Shown piece after piece: positions 36,816 to 45,011 of a stretch of DNA of 64,000 nucleotides; within the stretch, counting starts at the first letter, position 1; each line of letters begins with the position of its first letter. A program made the translations under genes and the position numbers. The stretch lies in contig CALUGW010000006.1 of NCBI GenBank assembly GCA_944320305.1, positions 51,565 through 115,564 of the forward strand. The letters are read 5' to 3'. Under the pieces are notes generated by a model that searched no databases, was not told where the DNA came from, and worked only from the letters and a program-made list of their open reading frames with translations. Origin of the DNA: an uncultured Prevotella sp. Lineage in GTDB: Bacteria > Bacteroidota > Bacteroidia > Bacteroidales > Bacteroidaceae.

Positions 36816-38308
36816 GCCGTGCGGGCGGACGCGGCTGTGTGGCGGCGCGTGAGCGGCTGGCGGCCTGCGGCCTGTCCGCCGTTGTCTCGGCCGTGTTCGT
36901 CGGATTGTTCTCCATCACATCGCCGCTTTTCAGCGGTGTGTCAAATGATTCCGACATATTCTTCATCATTGGGAAATACTGGACTGAGGGCGCTGTTCCT
37001 TATCGCGACCTGTGGGACAGCAAAGGCCCTTTCCTCTTTCTTGTCAACGCCTTGGGCTATGCCATGACAGGCAGCATGGCCGGAGTCGCTTTGGTCCAGA
37101 CGGTCTCGCTCACTCTCACCTTATATTATATATGGCGGCTGCTGCGCTGCGCGTTCAGCTTCAGGGGCAGCCTGCTGGCTGTGGCGGTTGTTCTGGCCGC
37201 GCTCTTCTGCGTCTACGACTGCGGCAATACGGCCGAGGAATACGTCATGCCGTTTCTGGCCTGCCTGTTCTTCCGCTTTTATGACAGGCTCGGCAGCCCC
37301 GTCCTCAGTGTGAGACTTACCGATGCCGCGCTATGTGGCGCGGTCTTTGCGCTGTGCCTCTGCACTCGCCTGACCAATGCCGTGGGGCTTTGCGCCGCAA
37401 CGCTGGCTCTCTGCGTGCTGCTGGCTAAGGGCCGCCGCTGGGCTGTGCTGTTGCGCAGCGCGGCGGCATTCGTGGCCGGCACTGCCGCCGTGGTGGCGCC
37501 TTTTGCCGTTTATTTTGCCTGCCACGACACTTTGTCAGAGGCTGTTTACGCCGTGCTGACGTACAATCTGGAGTACAGGGCCAGCTGGAGCGGTTTCACC
37601 GCCCGCGATGTTCTGGTGGCGGCGTCCAACGGTTTCTGCTGCCTTGCGCTGCTGGCCGTAGCTGTTCTCATGGCGCTTGGCGGGCAGCGCAGGCGCGGTT
37701 TCTGCTGGGGCGCGGTCTCGGTGGCCCTGCTGCTTTATCTTTACAACACCCGTCTTTTCCCGCATTACTTCATGGTGTCTGTGCCGTGTCTTGCCGTTGC
37801 CATGGCTGAGGCCGCGCGCCTCGGCAGGGCTGTGGCTCCGCCGCCGCGCCTTTTGGCCTGGGTGCTGGCTCTGGCACTTGTGCCGCCGGTTGTCCACAGG
37901 TCTTACGTAGTGTGGTATCTGATGGACTATTCGCGGCATTTTGAAGACCCGTATGCCGCGCTTCTGGGCAAGATTCCGCAGAATGAGCGCGACAGTTTCG
38001 TGGCCTACAACTGCACGACAAACATTTATCTGCTGCATGGCCTGAAGCCCGCCTGCCGCTTTTTCTATCTTCAGGACTGGATGGTGGAGCAGGGCCCGGG
38101 CTTGCGCCCGAGGCTCGTCGCAGACTTTGAGCGCCGGGGCGTGAAGTGGATTCTGGCGCAGGGCGACACAGGCGGGATGGCAATCGCTGGAATGCTCAGG
38201 CGACGCTATGTTGTGGCCGGCCGTGACAGAGGTGCCGGGCTGACACTTTTCAAACTTCGCAGTCCGTCAGGCTGTGAGCCGGAAAATGCCATCGGGAGAG
38301 TTAAATAA
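36761..38308 (+). CDS. Multi-pass membrane protein resembling GT39-type glycosyltransferases
   Basis: Up to 515 residues. About ten hydrophobic segments alternate with short polar loops; the first periplasmic loop has NDSDIFFIIGKYWTEGAVPY and RDLWDSKGPFLF, with the Asp/Glu pair typical of GT-C enzymes using a polyprenyl-phosphate sugar. It probably adds sugars to lipid A, glycoprotein or cell-surface glycan. The long frame overlaps RNase HI by 55 bases and its first 30 residues are arginine- and glycine-rich, so the true start may be a later GTG near 36838; I keep the ATG at 36761 with low certainty. Confidence 0.7.
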   Translation: MGDEEMGRDSGRFRTQGVGRAGGRGCVAARERLAACGLSAVVSAVFVGLFSITSPLFSGVSNDSDIFFIIGKYWTEGAVPYRDLWDSKGPFLFLVNALGYAMTGSMAGVALVQTVSLTLTLYYIWRLLRCAFSFRGSLLAVAVVLAALFCVYDCGNTAEEYVMPFLACLFFRFYDRLGSPVLSVRLTDAALCGAVFALCLCTRLTNAVGLCAATLALCVLLAKGRRWAVLLRSAAAFVAGTAAVVAPFAVYFACHDTLSEAVYAVLTYNLEYRASWSGFTARDVLVAASNGFCCLALLAVAVLMALGGQRRRGFCWGAVSVALLLYLYNTRLFPHYFMVSVPCLAVAMAEAARLGRAVAPPPRLLAWVLALALVPPVVHRSYVVWYLMDYSRHFEDPYAALLGKIPQNERDSFVAYNCTTNIYLLHGLKPACRFFYLQDWMVEQGPGLRPRLVADFERRGVKWILAQGDTGGMAIAGMLRRRYVVAGRDRGAGLTLFKLRSPSGCEPENAIGRVK

Positions 38309-38364
38309 ACATAAAATACGTTTCTTCTCGCAGCTCGCCGCAGTTCAATATGACTAATAATGTG

Positions 38365-38372
38365 TACCTTTG
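38365..38372 (+). promoter_or_regulatory. -7 element of the ribosomal operon
   Basis: TACCTTTG at 38365-38372 starts a leader of about 155 bases before rplM. Confidence 0.55.
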
Positions 38373-38378
38373 CAGACC

Positions 38379-38535
38379 GATTATTGAGGGGGAGCACTTA
38401 GAACCCCTGCGGACGGAGTGTTAATAGTCATGTCTTTGGCCAGGCCTGACGGTTAGTGAATCGCCGTCCAGCCCTGCGGAAATCCGCGGGTGAATTAAGG
38501 TAAAATGTTTTTTAGTAGTAAATTTAAATTTTAAA
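38379..38535 (+). promoter_or_regulatory. Structured leader of rplM, probable ribosomal-protein autoregulatory element
   Basis: The leader has several stems: GAGGGGGAG/CCCCT, GACGG..CCGTC around GTTAGTGAATCG (38446-38471), and CTGCGGA/TCCGCGG (38474-38489), then an A/T-rich linker to the ATG. Position and stem content suggest binding by L13 or another product of the operon. I did not recognise a specific named leader family. Confidence 0.4.
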
Positions 38536-38997
38536 ATGAACACTTTAAGTTACAAGACTATTTCCGCCAACAAGGAAACGGCCAAGAAAGAGTGGGTCGT
38601 TATCGATGCAAGCGATCAGGTGGTAGGCCGCCTTTGCTCAAAGGTTGCCAAACTGCTGCGCGGAAAGTACAAGCCCAACTTCACTCCCCATGTGGACTGT
38701 GGAGACAATGTGATCATCATCAACGCCAAGAAAGTGGTGTTCACTGGCAAGAAAGAGACCGACAAGGTCTACACTCGTTACACTGGTTATCCGGGCGGTC
38801 AGCGCTTCACATCTCCCGCGCTGCTCCGCAAGCGGCCTGACGGCGTGGACAGAATTCTGCGTCATGCCGTTAAGGGTATGCTGCCGAAGGGTCCGTTGGG
38901 CCGCAGCCTGATGGGCAACCTCTATATTTATGAGGGCACAGAGCACAAGCACGAGGCTCAGAAGCCGAGGACAATTGATATCAACCAGTATAAATAA
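38536..38997 (+). CDS. rplM: 50S ribosomal protein L13
   Basis: 153 residues. KTISANKETAKKEWVVIDAS, VVGRLCSKVAKLLRGK and VDCGDNVIIINAKKVVFTGK are characteristic of bacterial L13, which binds 23S rRNA early in 50S assembly. It is the first gene of the rplM-rpsI-rpsB-tsf cluster, with rpsI 11 bases downstream. Confidence 0.97.
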   Translation: MNTLSYKTISANKETAKKEWVVIDASDQVVGRLCSKVAKLLRGKYKPNFTPHVDCGDNVIIINAKKVVFTGKKETDKVYTRYTGYPGGQRFTSPALLRKRPDGVDRILRHAVKGMLPKGPLGRSLMGNLYIYEGTEHKHEAQKPRTIDINQYK

Positions 38998-39008
38998 ACC
39001 AAGCAACG

Positions 39009-39395
39009 ATGGAAGTAATAAACGCAATAGGTCGTCGCAAGAGCGCTGTTGCCCGTGTTTACCTCAGCCAGGGCACAGGCAAGATTACGATCAACAAGAA
39101 GGACATCACAGAATATTTTCCCTCTGCCATCCTCCAGTATGTGGTGAAGCAGCCGCTTCAGCTGCTCGGTGTCGAGGGCAACTATGACATAAAGGCCAAT
39201 CTCGATGGTGGCGGCTTTACCGGCCAGAGCCAGGCTCTGCGTCTGGGCATCGCCCGCGCTCTCGTCAAGGTTAACGCCGAGGACAAGAAAGCCCTCAAGG
39301 ATGAAGGCTTCCTGACCCGCGACTCGCGCGTTGTTGAGCGCAAGAAGCCGGGTCGTCCCAAGGCACGCCGCCGCTTCCAGTTCAGTAAGCGTTAA
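39009..39395 (+). CDS. rpsI: 30S ribosomal protein S9
   Basis: 128 residues. AIGRRKSAVARVYL and GGGFTGQSQALRLGIARAL are diagnostic, and the C-terminal tail ARRRFQFSKR reaches the P-site tRNA in the ribosome. It is co-transcribed with rplM. Confidence 0.97.
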   Translation: MEVINAIGRRKSAVARVYLSQGTGKITINKKDITEYFPSAILQYVVKQPLQLLGVEGNYDIKANLDGGGFTGQSQALRLGIARALVKVNAEDKKALKDEGFLTRDSRVVERKKPGRPKARRRFQFSKR

Positions 39396-39688
39396 AGTCT
39401 GTTCCGCAGCATTCCGCATCGCTGCCGGGCGCTTCCGGGCGGTTCTTTCCGCCTGCGGAGAATGGGTCGGAACAGCGGCGGAGGTATGCGGTCGGGCCGG
39501 ACATCGGACACAGTTTAGCATCTAAACCTGCGCGACTCCGCGGCGGCGCGCTGCCAGTGGCCAAGATCAGGCGGCGCGGAACAGCCGGGCACACAGCCCG
39601 GAACCGGGCGCGGCGGATTACCCGCAGGCTGATTCTAACATTAGAATAAAAAAGAAAGTAAACACAATTTTTAAGATTCAAGAAGACA
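39396..39688 (+). promoter_or_regulatory. Long GC-rich spacer between rpsI and rpsB
   Basis: 293 bases without a credible gene, although neighbouring ribosomal genes are close together. It contains CCGGGCG-type stems, an AGCCGGGC/GCCCGG region near 39580-39610 and a perfect palindrome ATTCTAACATTAGAAT (39632-39647), then an A-rich run to the ATG. It could be a structured leader controlling rpsB-tsf. No TAnnTTTG promoter is obvious. Confidence 0.35.
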
Positions 39689-40567
39689 ATGTCAAGAACA
39701 AATTTTGATATGTTGTTGCAGGCCGGATGCCATTTCGGCCACCTGCACCGTAAGTGGAACCCCGCGATGGCTCCCTACATTTACACCGAGCGCAACGGAA
39801 TCCACATCATCGACCTTCACAAGACGGTCGCAAAAATCGACGAGGCTGCCGAGGCGCTCAAGCAGATTGCGCGCTCTGGCAAGAAGATACTCTTCGTTGC
39901 TACTAAAAAACAGATAAAGGACATCGTGGCCGAGAAGGCTTCCGCTGTCAATATGCCTTACGTTATCGAGCGTTGGCCGGGCGGTATGCTCACCAACTTC
40001 CCCACAATCCGCAAGGCAGTGAAGAAGATGGCCAACATCGACAAGCTTATGAACGACGGCACTTATGCCAACCTCTCGAAGCGCGAGCTGCTGCAGATTT
40101 CGCGCCAGCGCGCCAAGCTCGAGAAGAACCTCGGCTCCATTGCCGACCTCACCCGCCTGCCGTCGGCCGTCTTCGTGGTTGACGTGCTCAAGGAGGCCAT
40201 CGCCGTCAAGGAGGCCAACCGCCTGGGTATTCCCGTGTTCGGCATCGTTGACACCAACTCGGATCCCAAGAACATCGACTTCGTGATTCCCGCCAACGAC
40301 GACGCCAAGGACAGTGTTGAGGTGATTCTCAACGCTTGCTGCACCGCAATAGCCGAGGGTCTGGAGGAGCGCAAGGCCGAGAAGGCCGACGAGGCTGCCG
40401 CACAGGCACAGGCTGAAGGCGGAGAAGACAAGCCCCGCCGCGCCCGCAAGGCCCGCAAGGACGCTCCCAAGGCCGCCGCTGAGGCTCCCGCACAGGAGGC
40501 TGCCGCCGCCGAGGCTGCGCCTGCCGCTGAGGCTCCCGCCGCTGAGGAGGCTCCTGCCGAGGCTTAA
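39689..40567 (+). CDS. rpsB: 30S ribosomal protein S2 with long Ala/Glu-rich tail
   Basis: 292 residues. The S2 core (about 1-228) has LLQAGCHFGHLHRKWNPAMA, GTDxx-type VDTNSDPKNIDFVIPANDD and related motifs. The last 60 residues are a low-complexity extension rich in Ala, Glu and Pro with a basic patch RRARKARKD. Such tails occur in Bacteroidetes S2 and are expected to be disordered. tsf follows after 92 bases. Confidence 0.96.
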   Translation: MSRTNFDMLLQAGCHFGHLHRKWNPAMAPYIYTERNGIHIIDLHKTVAKIDEAAEALKQIARSGKKILFVATKKQIKDIVAEKASAVNMPYVIERWPGGMLTNFPTIRKAVKKMANIDKLMNDGTYANLSKRELLQISRQRAKLEKNLGSIADLTRLPSAVFVVDVLKEAIAVKEANRLGIPVFGIVDTNSDPKNIDFVIPANDDAKDSVEVILNACCTAIAEGLEERKAEKADEAAAQAQAEGGEDKPRRARKARKDAPKAAAEAPAQEAAAAEAAPAAEAPAAEEAPAEA

Positions 40568-40659
40568 CGAACCCATCTGCGGCTGGCGGCCGCCCGGCAA
40601 AGGCTGCCGCCGCCGATCACATCAACTTAATAAAAAACTCATAATTACAAATAACAACT

Positions 40660-41652
40660 ATGGCTGTTTCAATAGCAGATATACAGAAGCTCCGCAAGAT
40701 GACCGGCGCGGGCTTGTCTGATTGCAAGAAGGCTCTGACCGACTCAGAGGGCGACTTCAACAAGGCGATGGAGATTATCCGCGAGAAGGGTCAGGCCATC
40801 GCCGCCAAGCGCAGCGACCGCGAGACCTCCAACGGATGCGTGCTCGTCAAGGCTGTCAGCGGCTTTGCCGCCATCATCGCCCTGAAGTGCGAGACCGACT
40901 TCGTTGCCAACGGCGCCGACTACATCAAACTGACGCAGGACATCCTCGACGCCGCCGTGGCCGTCAAGGCGAAGACGCTCGACGAGGTTAAGGAACTCAC
41001 ACTGGCCGACGGCACAAAGGTGCAGGACGCTGTTATCGCCCGCTCGGGAATCACCGGCGAGAAGATGGAGCTTGACGGCTACAACTTCATCGAGGGCGAC
41101 AACGTTTCGGTTTACGACCACATGGGCAAGCACACGCTCTGCACAATGGTTCAGACCAACAAGCCCGCCGAGGAGCAGGCTCACGCAGTGGCAATGCAGG
41201 TTGCCGCAATGAATCCTGTGGCTCTCGACGAGGCCAGCGTGCCCCAGGAAGTGAAGGACACCGAGTTCAAGGTGGCTGTCGAGAAGACCAAGGAGGAGCA
41301 GGTGCAGAAGGCCGTTGAGGCCGCGCTGAAGAAGGCCGGCTTCAACCTTTACATCGCCGAGAACGAGGAGCACCTTGCCGAGGGCATCCAGAAGGGCAAC
41401 ATCACCGAGGCTCAGGCCGAGGAGATACGCCAGCTGAAGAAGGCCACGGCAGAGCAGAAGGCCGCCAACCTGCCCGAGCAGATGATCCAGAACATCGCAA
41501 AGGGCCGCATGGCCAAGTTCTACAAAGACTCTTGCCTGCTCGACCAGGAGTTCATCCAGGACAGCAAGCTGAGCGTGGCCGACTATCTGAAGGCTGCCGA
41601 CAAGGATCTTACGGTGGTTGCCTTCAAGCGTTTCACACTGCGCGCAGAGTAA
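40660..41652 (+). CDS. tsf: Elongation factor Ts
   Basis: 330 residues, slightly longer than the usual 280-300. It exchanges GDP for GTP on EF-Tu. The N-terminal UBA-like helix has KLRKMTGAGLSDCKKALT, and the core motif CETDFVANG contacts EF-Tu. Two dimerisation subdomains and a C-terminal ADYLKAADKDLTVVAFKRF follow. It ends in a strong terminator. Confidence 0.96.
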   Translation: MAVSIADIQKLRKMTGAGLSDCKKALTDSEGDFNKAMEIIREKGQAIAAKRSDRETSNGCVLVKAVSGFAAIIALKCETDFVANGADYIKLTQDILDAAVAVKAKTLDEVKELTLADGTKVQDAVIARSGITGEKMELDGYNFIEGDNVSVYDHMGKHTLCTMVQTNKPAEEQAHAVAMQVAAMNPVALDEASVPQEVKDTEFKVAVEKTKEEQVQKAVEAALKKAGFNLYIAENEEHLAEGIQKGNITEAQAEEIRQLKKATAEQKAANLPEQMIQNIAKGRMAKFYKDSCLLDQEFIQDSKLSVADYLKAADKDLTVVAFKRFTLRAE

Positions 41653-41683
41653 GAGAGAACCACAAAACTGCAAATTCTTTTTC

Positions 41684-41724
41684 AGCAGGCGGGAGACACA
41701 ATGTCGTTTCCCGCCTGCTTTTTT
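41684..41724 (+). terminator. Terminator after tsf
   Basis: AGCAGGCGGGA at 41684-41694 pairs with TCCCGCCTGCT, followed by TTTTTTG. Confidence 0.85.
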
Positions 41725-41764
41725 GTTTGCAGGTTGGAACGCCGTTGCCAACTTGCAAATGTGC

Positions 41765-41945
41765 GACTAAAAACAGCCGCGGCCATCCTGTTTTTTAACA
41801 CCTGTCGTCTCGCTTTCCAATATGGGCCTTTTCGCCTTGCGAAATGGCCTGTATCGCACGCTGAAACGGCCTGTTTCGCGTTGTAAAACGGCTTGTTTTG
41901 CAACGTGTTGGCAGTCAGCTTGTTACGCGGGATGTGCCCCGCCGG
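41765..41945 (+). repeat. Family B dispersed repeat, copy 2
   Basis: Same order as 26765-26956: ACTAAAAACAGCC, TTTTTAACACCTG, CGTCTCGCTTTCCAATATGG, several GGCC/GCG units (ATGGCCTGTATCGCACGCTG) and GTTGGCAGTCAGCTTGTTACGCGG. It follows GTTGCCAACTTGCAAATGTG, a motif that also borders other palindromes in this window. Confidence 0.75.
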
Positions 41946-42002
41946 CCTTTTTAAGTTAAAAATGTTAATTGCAGACGGCGCCGAAACTAATGTCCGCGGC
42001 TG

Positions 42003-42033
42003 TTTGCCGTTTGCTCCTGTTTGCGTATCTTTG
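42003..42033 (+). promoter_or_regulatory. Promoter of the guanine deaminase gene
   Basis: TTTG at 42003-42006 and TATCTTTG at 42026-42033 are 19 bases apart. The ATG lies at 42096. Confidence 0.65.
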
Positions 42034-42095
42034 CAGGTGGCGGGGCGCTGTGTCTGTGGCGCGTGATGCCCTGCGGCGCATAAAAAAATACAGTT

Positions 42096-42563
42096 ATGGA
42101 AAAGGACGAACTGATGAGAGAGGCCATCCGGCTGGCCGAAGAGAGTGTGCGGGAGGGCGGCGGCCCCTTCGGGGCGGTTATAGCCCGGGGCGGCGAGATA
42201 GTGGCGCGGGGCGCCAACAGGGTGGTGCCGGGCTGCGACCCCACGGCCCACGCCGAGGTTACGGCCATCCGCGAGGCGGCGCGGCGCACAGGCTCTTACG
42301 ATCCCAGCGCCTGCGAGATCTACACTTCGTGCGAGCCTTGCCCGATGTGCCTGGGCGCGATATACTGGGCCAGGCTCGACAAGGTGTATTACGCCGCCAG
42401 CCGCAAGGACGCGGCGGCGGCAGGCTTCGCCGACGATTTCATTTACAACGAGCTGGCGATGGAGCCTGCCCGCCGCCGTCTGCCGTCGGAGGAGCTGCTG
42501 GCCGGCGAGGGCCGGCGGGCTTTCGGGCTGTGGACGGCAAAGGAAGACAGGACGGAGTATTGA
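42096..42563 (+). CDS. guaD: Guanine deaminase, cytidine-deaminase-fold type
   Basis: 155 residues, close to Bacillus GuaD. Zinc ligands are His52 in AHAEV and Cys82/Cys85 in SCEPCPMC, with Glu54 as proton shuttle. The C-terminal AAGFADDFIYNELAM matches the guanine-deaminase subgroup and distinguishes it from TadA. It would convert guanine to xanthine in purine salvage. It has its own promoter. A broader nucleoside-deaminase function cannot be excluded. Confidence 0.82.
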   Translation: MEKDELMREAIRLAEESVREGGGPFGAVIARGGEIVARGANRVVPGCDPTAHAEVTAIREAARRTGSYDPSACEIYTSCEPCPMCLGAIYWARLDKVYYAASRKDAAAAGFADDFIYNELAMEPARRRLPSEELLAGEGRRAFGLWTAKEDRTEY

Positions 42564-42779
42564 CTCCGCGGCGGTCTTTGGCGCGCGCCAGCCGGAGCGT
42601 CGGCCTTGTCGGGGTCGCTTCGGCGGGAGGCGTTCGTGTGCGCGCGGCTGAGCCGCCTGTGCTCCCGGATTTCAGCCCGGAAACCTCAGGAAATGCGCTT
42701 TTGAACTCTGTTCGCGCACACAGATTATTGATTTACGTCAAGAATACGCCTGAAACTTCGTTTTGGAGCGCACAAAGTG

Positions 42780-42810
42780 TTGGCGGAATGAAATAAAGGC
42801 AGTACCTTTG
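42780..42810 (+). promoter_or_regulatory. Promoter of the 42817-43099 transcript
   Basis: TTGG at 42780-42783 and TACCTTTG at 42803-42810 are 19 bases apart. The transcript would start near 42817. Confidence 0.55.
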
Positions 42811-42962
42811 CATCGTCAAAAGGTTAATAGATTGTTTTAGGTTAGTAATAATATTTATAGTTTTAGGTTTTTAGTTATTGGTAGAAAGAAAGTTTCAAGT
42901 GTGATAACAAAGGCAGCCGTGAGGCTCCCTTAACTTTCAAAGGGTTAGTATTAGTATTAGTT

Positions 42963-43049
42963 ATGATTCCTGCACGCTGCTCGGGTAGCAGTAGCAGGAG
43001 TCCGGCTAATAAGCCGGACGCTATGCGACTGAAAGGATTTTTAGTTTAA
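42963..43049 (+). CDS. Possible 28-residue peptide
   Basis: ATG at 42963 to TAA at 43047-43049, starting MIPARCSGSSSRSP and ending MRLKGFLV: basic, with no membrane segment or signal peptide. It ends 11 bases before the terminator stem of the same transcript, which is the position of a real coding end. Against this, the frame coincides with the RNA stems, whose pairing would by itself constrain the sequence. I see no clear ribosome-binding site. Confidence 0.3.
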   Translation: MIPARCSGSSSRSPANKPDAMRLKGFLV

Positions 43050-43060
43050 CATAGGCTTGG

Positions 43061-43099
43061 GATGCCGCTGCCCGTTGATGGGTGGCGGCATCTTTTTTT
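43061..43099 (+). terminator. Terminator of the 42817 transcript
   Basis: GATGCCGCTGCCC (43061-43073) pairs with GGGTGGCGGCATC (43080-43092) with one G-T pair, followed by seven T residues. Confidence 0.9.
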
Positions 43100-43234
43100 G
43101 TGGTTGGATGGCTGTCGGCTGTCGGCCGAAGGAGCGCCACTGCCGCAGCGCAGTCTGTTGGTTTTGCGCGTTCTGTTAGTAAATTTGTATCAAAACGTCA
43201 GTTTTATGGTTAAAATACATTAACCGAATGTCAC

Positions 43235-43269
43235 TTTTGCCGCTTTATGGTGTCATATAGGTAACTTTG
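43235..43269 (+). promoter_or_regulatory. Probable promoter of the OmpA-type gene
   Basis: TAACTTTG at 43262-43269, with TTTTG at 43235-43239. The 22-base spacing is longer than ideal. Confidence 0.45.
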
Positions 43270-43304
43270 CACAAGCGAAGACAACAATTAAAAAAAAGAC
43301 AGAT

Positions 43305-44180
43305 ATGAAAAAAAGCACCGTAATGTTTACAGTAGTCGCAGGCTGCGTGCTGATGAGCAGCTGCGTGAGCAAGAAGTCTCTGGAAAACTGCCAGAACGAG
43401 AACAGCAAGCTGACTGAGAACTTCAAGAACATGGCCAAGAACTATCAGGACGCCAAGGAGCAGCTTGCCGCCAACACCGCGCGCATGACCAGTCTGGAGG
43501 AGCAGCTCGTCCAGCAGAAGAAGGACTACGCCGCCCTGCAAGGCTCGCTCGACAAGAGTCTTGCCAACGCCGGGCAGAACAACATCAGCATCGAGAAGCT
43601 CGTGGACCAGATCAACGAGTCAAACCAGTACATCAGGCATCTCGTCGAGGTGAAGAGCAAGAGCGACTCGCTCAACCTCGTGCTCACCAACAACCTGACG
43701 CGCTCGCTCAGCAAGGAGGAGATGAAGGAGGTTGACGTGCAGGTGCTCAAGGGCGTTGTCTACATCTCGCTGGCCGACAACATGCTCTACAAGAGCGGCA
43801 GCTACGAGATCAACGACCGCGCGGCCGAGACTCTGAGCAAGATTGCCAAGATAATAAAGGACTACAAGGACTACGACGTGCTCATAGAGGGCAACACCGA
43901 CAACGTGCCGGTGAACTCGTCGGCGGCCTCGATGAAGAACATCCGCAACAACTGGGACCTCTCCTGCCTCCGCGCGTCGAGCGTCGTGCAGGCGCTGCAG
44001 AACCAGTATGGCGTGGACCCGAAGCGGCTCACCGCCGGCGGACGCGGCGAGTACAACCCCGTGACAGGCAACGACACCGAGGTGGGCAAGCAGCGCAACC
44101 GCCGCACGCAGATCATCATCACGCCCAAGCTCGACCAGTTTATGGACCTCATCGGCCAGGCTCCCGAGGTGGAGGAGTGA
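43305..44180 (+). CDS. OmpA-family lipoprotein
   Basis: 291 residues. The signal peptide ends in a lipobox at Cys20 (LMSSC). Residues 25-130 form a long coiled coil (KSLENCQNENSKLTENFKNM to the DKSLANAGQNN region). The C-terminal OmpA/MotB domain (about 150-280) has VLIEGNTDNVPVN, NWDLSCLRASSVV, LTAGGRGEYNP and RNRRTQIII, which bind peptidoglycan. It should tie the outer membrane to the cell wall. It is a single gene with its own promoter and a GC-rich terminator region. Confidence 0.9.
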   Translation: MKKSTVMFTVVAGCVLMSSCVSKKSLENCQNENSKLTENFKNMAKNYQDAKEQLAANTARMTSLEEQLVQQKKDYAALQGSLDKSLANAGQNNISIEKLVDQINESNQYIRHLVEVKSKSDSLNLVLTNNLTRSLSKEEMKEVDVQVLKGVVYISLADNMLYKSGSYEINDRAAETLSKIAKIIKDYKDYDVLIEGNTDNVPVNSSAASMKNIRNNWDLSCLRASSVVQALQNQYGVDPKRLTAGGRGEYNPVTGNDTEVGKQRNRRTQIIITPKLDQFMDLIGQAPEVEE

Positions 44181-44211
44181 CGCCGGGAGGCACTGCTTGA
44201 CGAATATGGCC

Positions 44212-44255
44212 GCGCCCCGCGCCCGTGGACAATGCCCGCGGTCGCGGGGCGCGGT
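44212..44255 (+). terminator. GC-rich hairpin after the OmpA-type gene
   Basis: CGCGCCCCGCG at 44212-44222 pairs with CGCGGGGCGCG near 44239-44249. A second hairpin, CTGTGCGGGCTGCC with GGCAGCCGGCACAG, lies at 44319-44356. Neither is followed by a long T run. Confidence 0.5.
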
Positions 44256-44399
44256 TGTCGCTGCCGGCCCTTTGATGCGCCGGGGCGGGTCGGCGGCAGG
44301 CCGGCGGCGCACAAAAAATCCTGTGCGGGCTGCCCCTCAACCCGGCAGCCGGCACAGGAATCTGCTGTTGTCGCGGCCAAGGCGGGCCGCCGCAAAAAA

Positions 44400-44687
44400 T
44401 CAGTACTGGAAGATCATACGCACCTTGGCAATCGTCTTTGAGTGCTTGATCTTCCACATTCCATACTTCTGACGCACACTCTGAGGTAACTTGTTCAAAT
44501 CGCGCAACCTGCAAAGCAACGACTCCAACGGTTCTCCCGGATGTGTCGGGTCATCCTTTAACAGGCCTTTGCTCTCCAATTCGCGGTTGGCCTCGATAGC
44601 GTCAATCTCCAACCTCCCGGTGCTCAGCATGTAATCATCAAGATCACTGAAAATGGCACCTACGCTTGTGTTTAGATTCTTAGCCAT
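44400..44687 (-). CDS. Small protein of unknown function
   Basis: 95 residues starting MAKNLNTSVGAIFSDLDDYM. It is soluble and mostly helical, with DDPTHPGEPLESLLCRLRDL and KYGMWKIKHSKTIAK. Similar small proteins are common in Bacteroidales genomes, but I know of no function. A minus-strand TATCTTTG at 44754-44761 puts transcription start near 44747, which rules out the longer frame from 44756 and supports the ATG at 44687. Confidence 0.7.
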   Translation of the reverse strand: MAKNLNTSVGAIFSDLDDYMLSTGRLEIDAIEANRELESKGLLKDDPTHPGEPLESLLCRLRDLNKLPQSVRQKYGMWKIKHSKTIAKVRMIFQY

Positions 44688-44753
44688 AAGCCCTGTTTTT
44701 AATGAGTTAATGAACGGATGAATTATTGTAAAATCACTGATATCTTTACACCA

Positions 44754-44761
44754 CAAAGATA
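44754..44761 (-). promoter_or_regulatory. -7 element of the 95-residue protein gene
   Basis: Minus-strand TATCTTTG. A -33 TTTG is not clear. Confidence 0.45.
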
Positions 44762-45011
44762 GCGAAAATGCTGATACGTTGTTACATCGAAGCTGATATT
44801 TTGTACTAATTTAACATATATGAGGCCGCAATAAGGAAAATGTCTAACATGGGGCGGGCCGATGCCATTGCGTGAATTCCGGATGCGGGCTGTGCCTCAG
44901 CGCCGGTGCTGAAGCATCTTCGAAGTGTTCTTGTCCCGAATTCGCGTAAGCAGTGGGTTGGCGGTTTCGTGGAGGCATTTGTTTGTTATCAATATATGCA
45001 TTAATAATCGT

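Larger units (their letters stand above)
42817..43099 (+). ncRNA. Probable non-coding RNA (or short-peptide mRNA) with own promoter and terminator
   Basis: A promoter at 42780-42810 and a strong terminator at 43061-43099 bracket about 283 bases without a long frame. The 5' half is A/T-rich with repeated TTTTAGGTT strings. The 3' half has stems CCTGC..GCAGG (around GCTGCTCGGGTAGC) and GTCCGGC/GCCGGAC. The size would suit a housekeeping RNA such as 6S RNA, but I could not confirm a known family. A 28-codon frame lies across the stems. Confidence 0.55.

Noticed and set aside
42817-43099. tmRNA or tRNA gene
   Set aside because: No GGGGCTGA-type tmRNA start, no tag frame with the expected ending and no cloverleaf with a T-loop GTTCRANNC was found.
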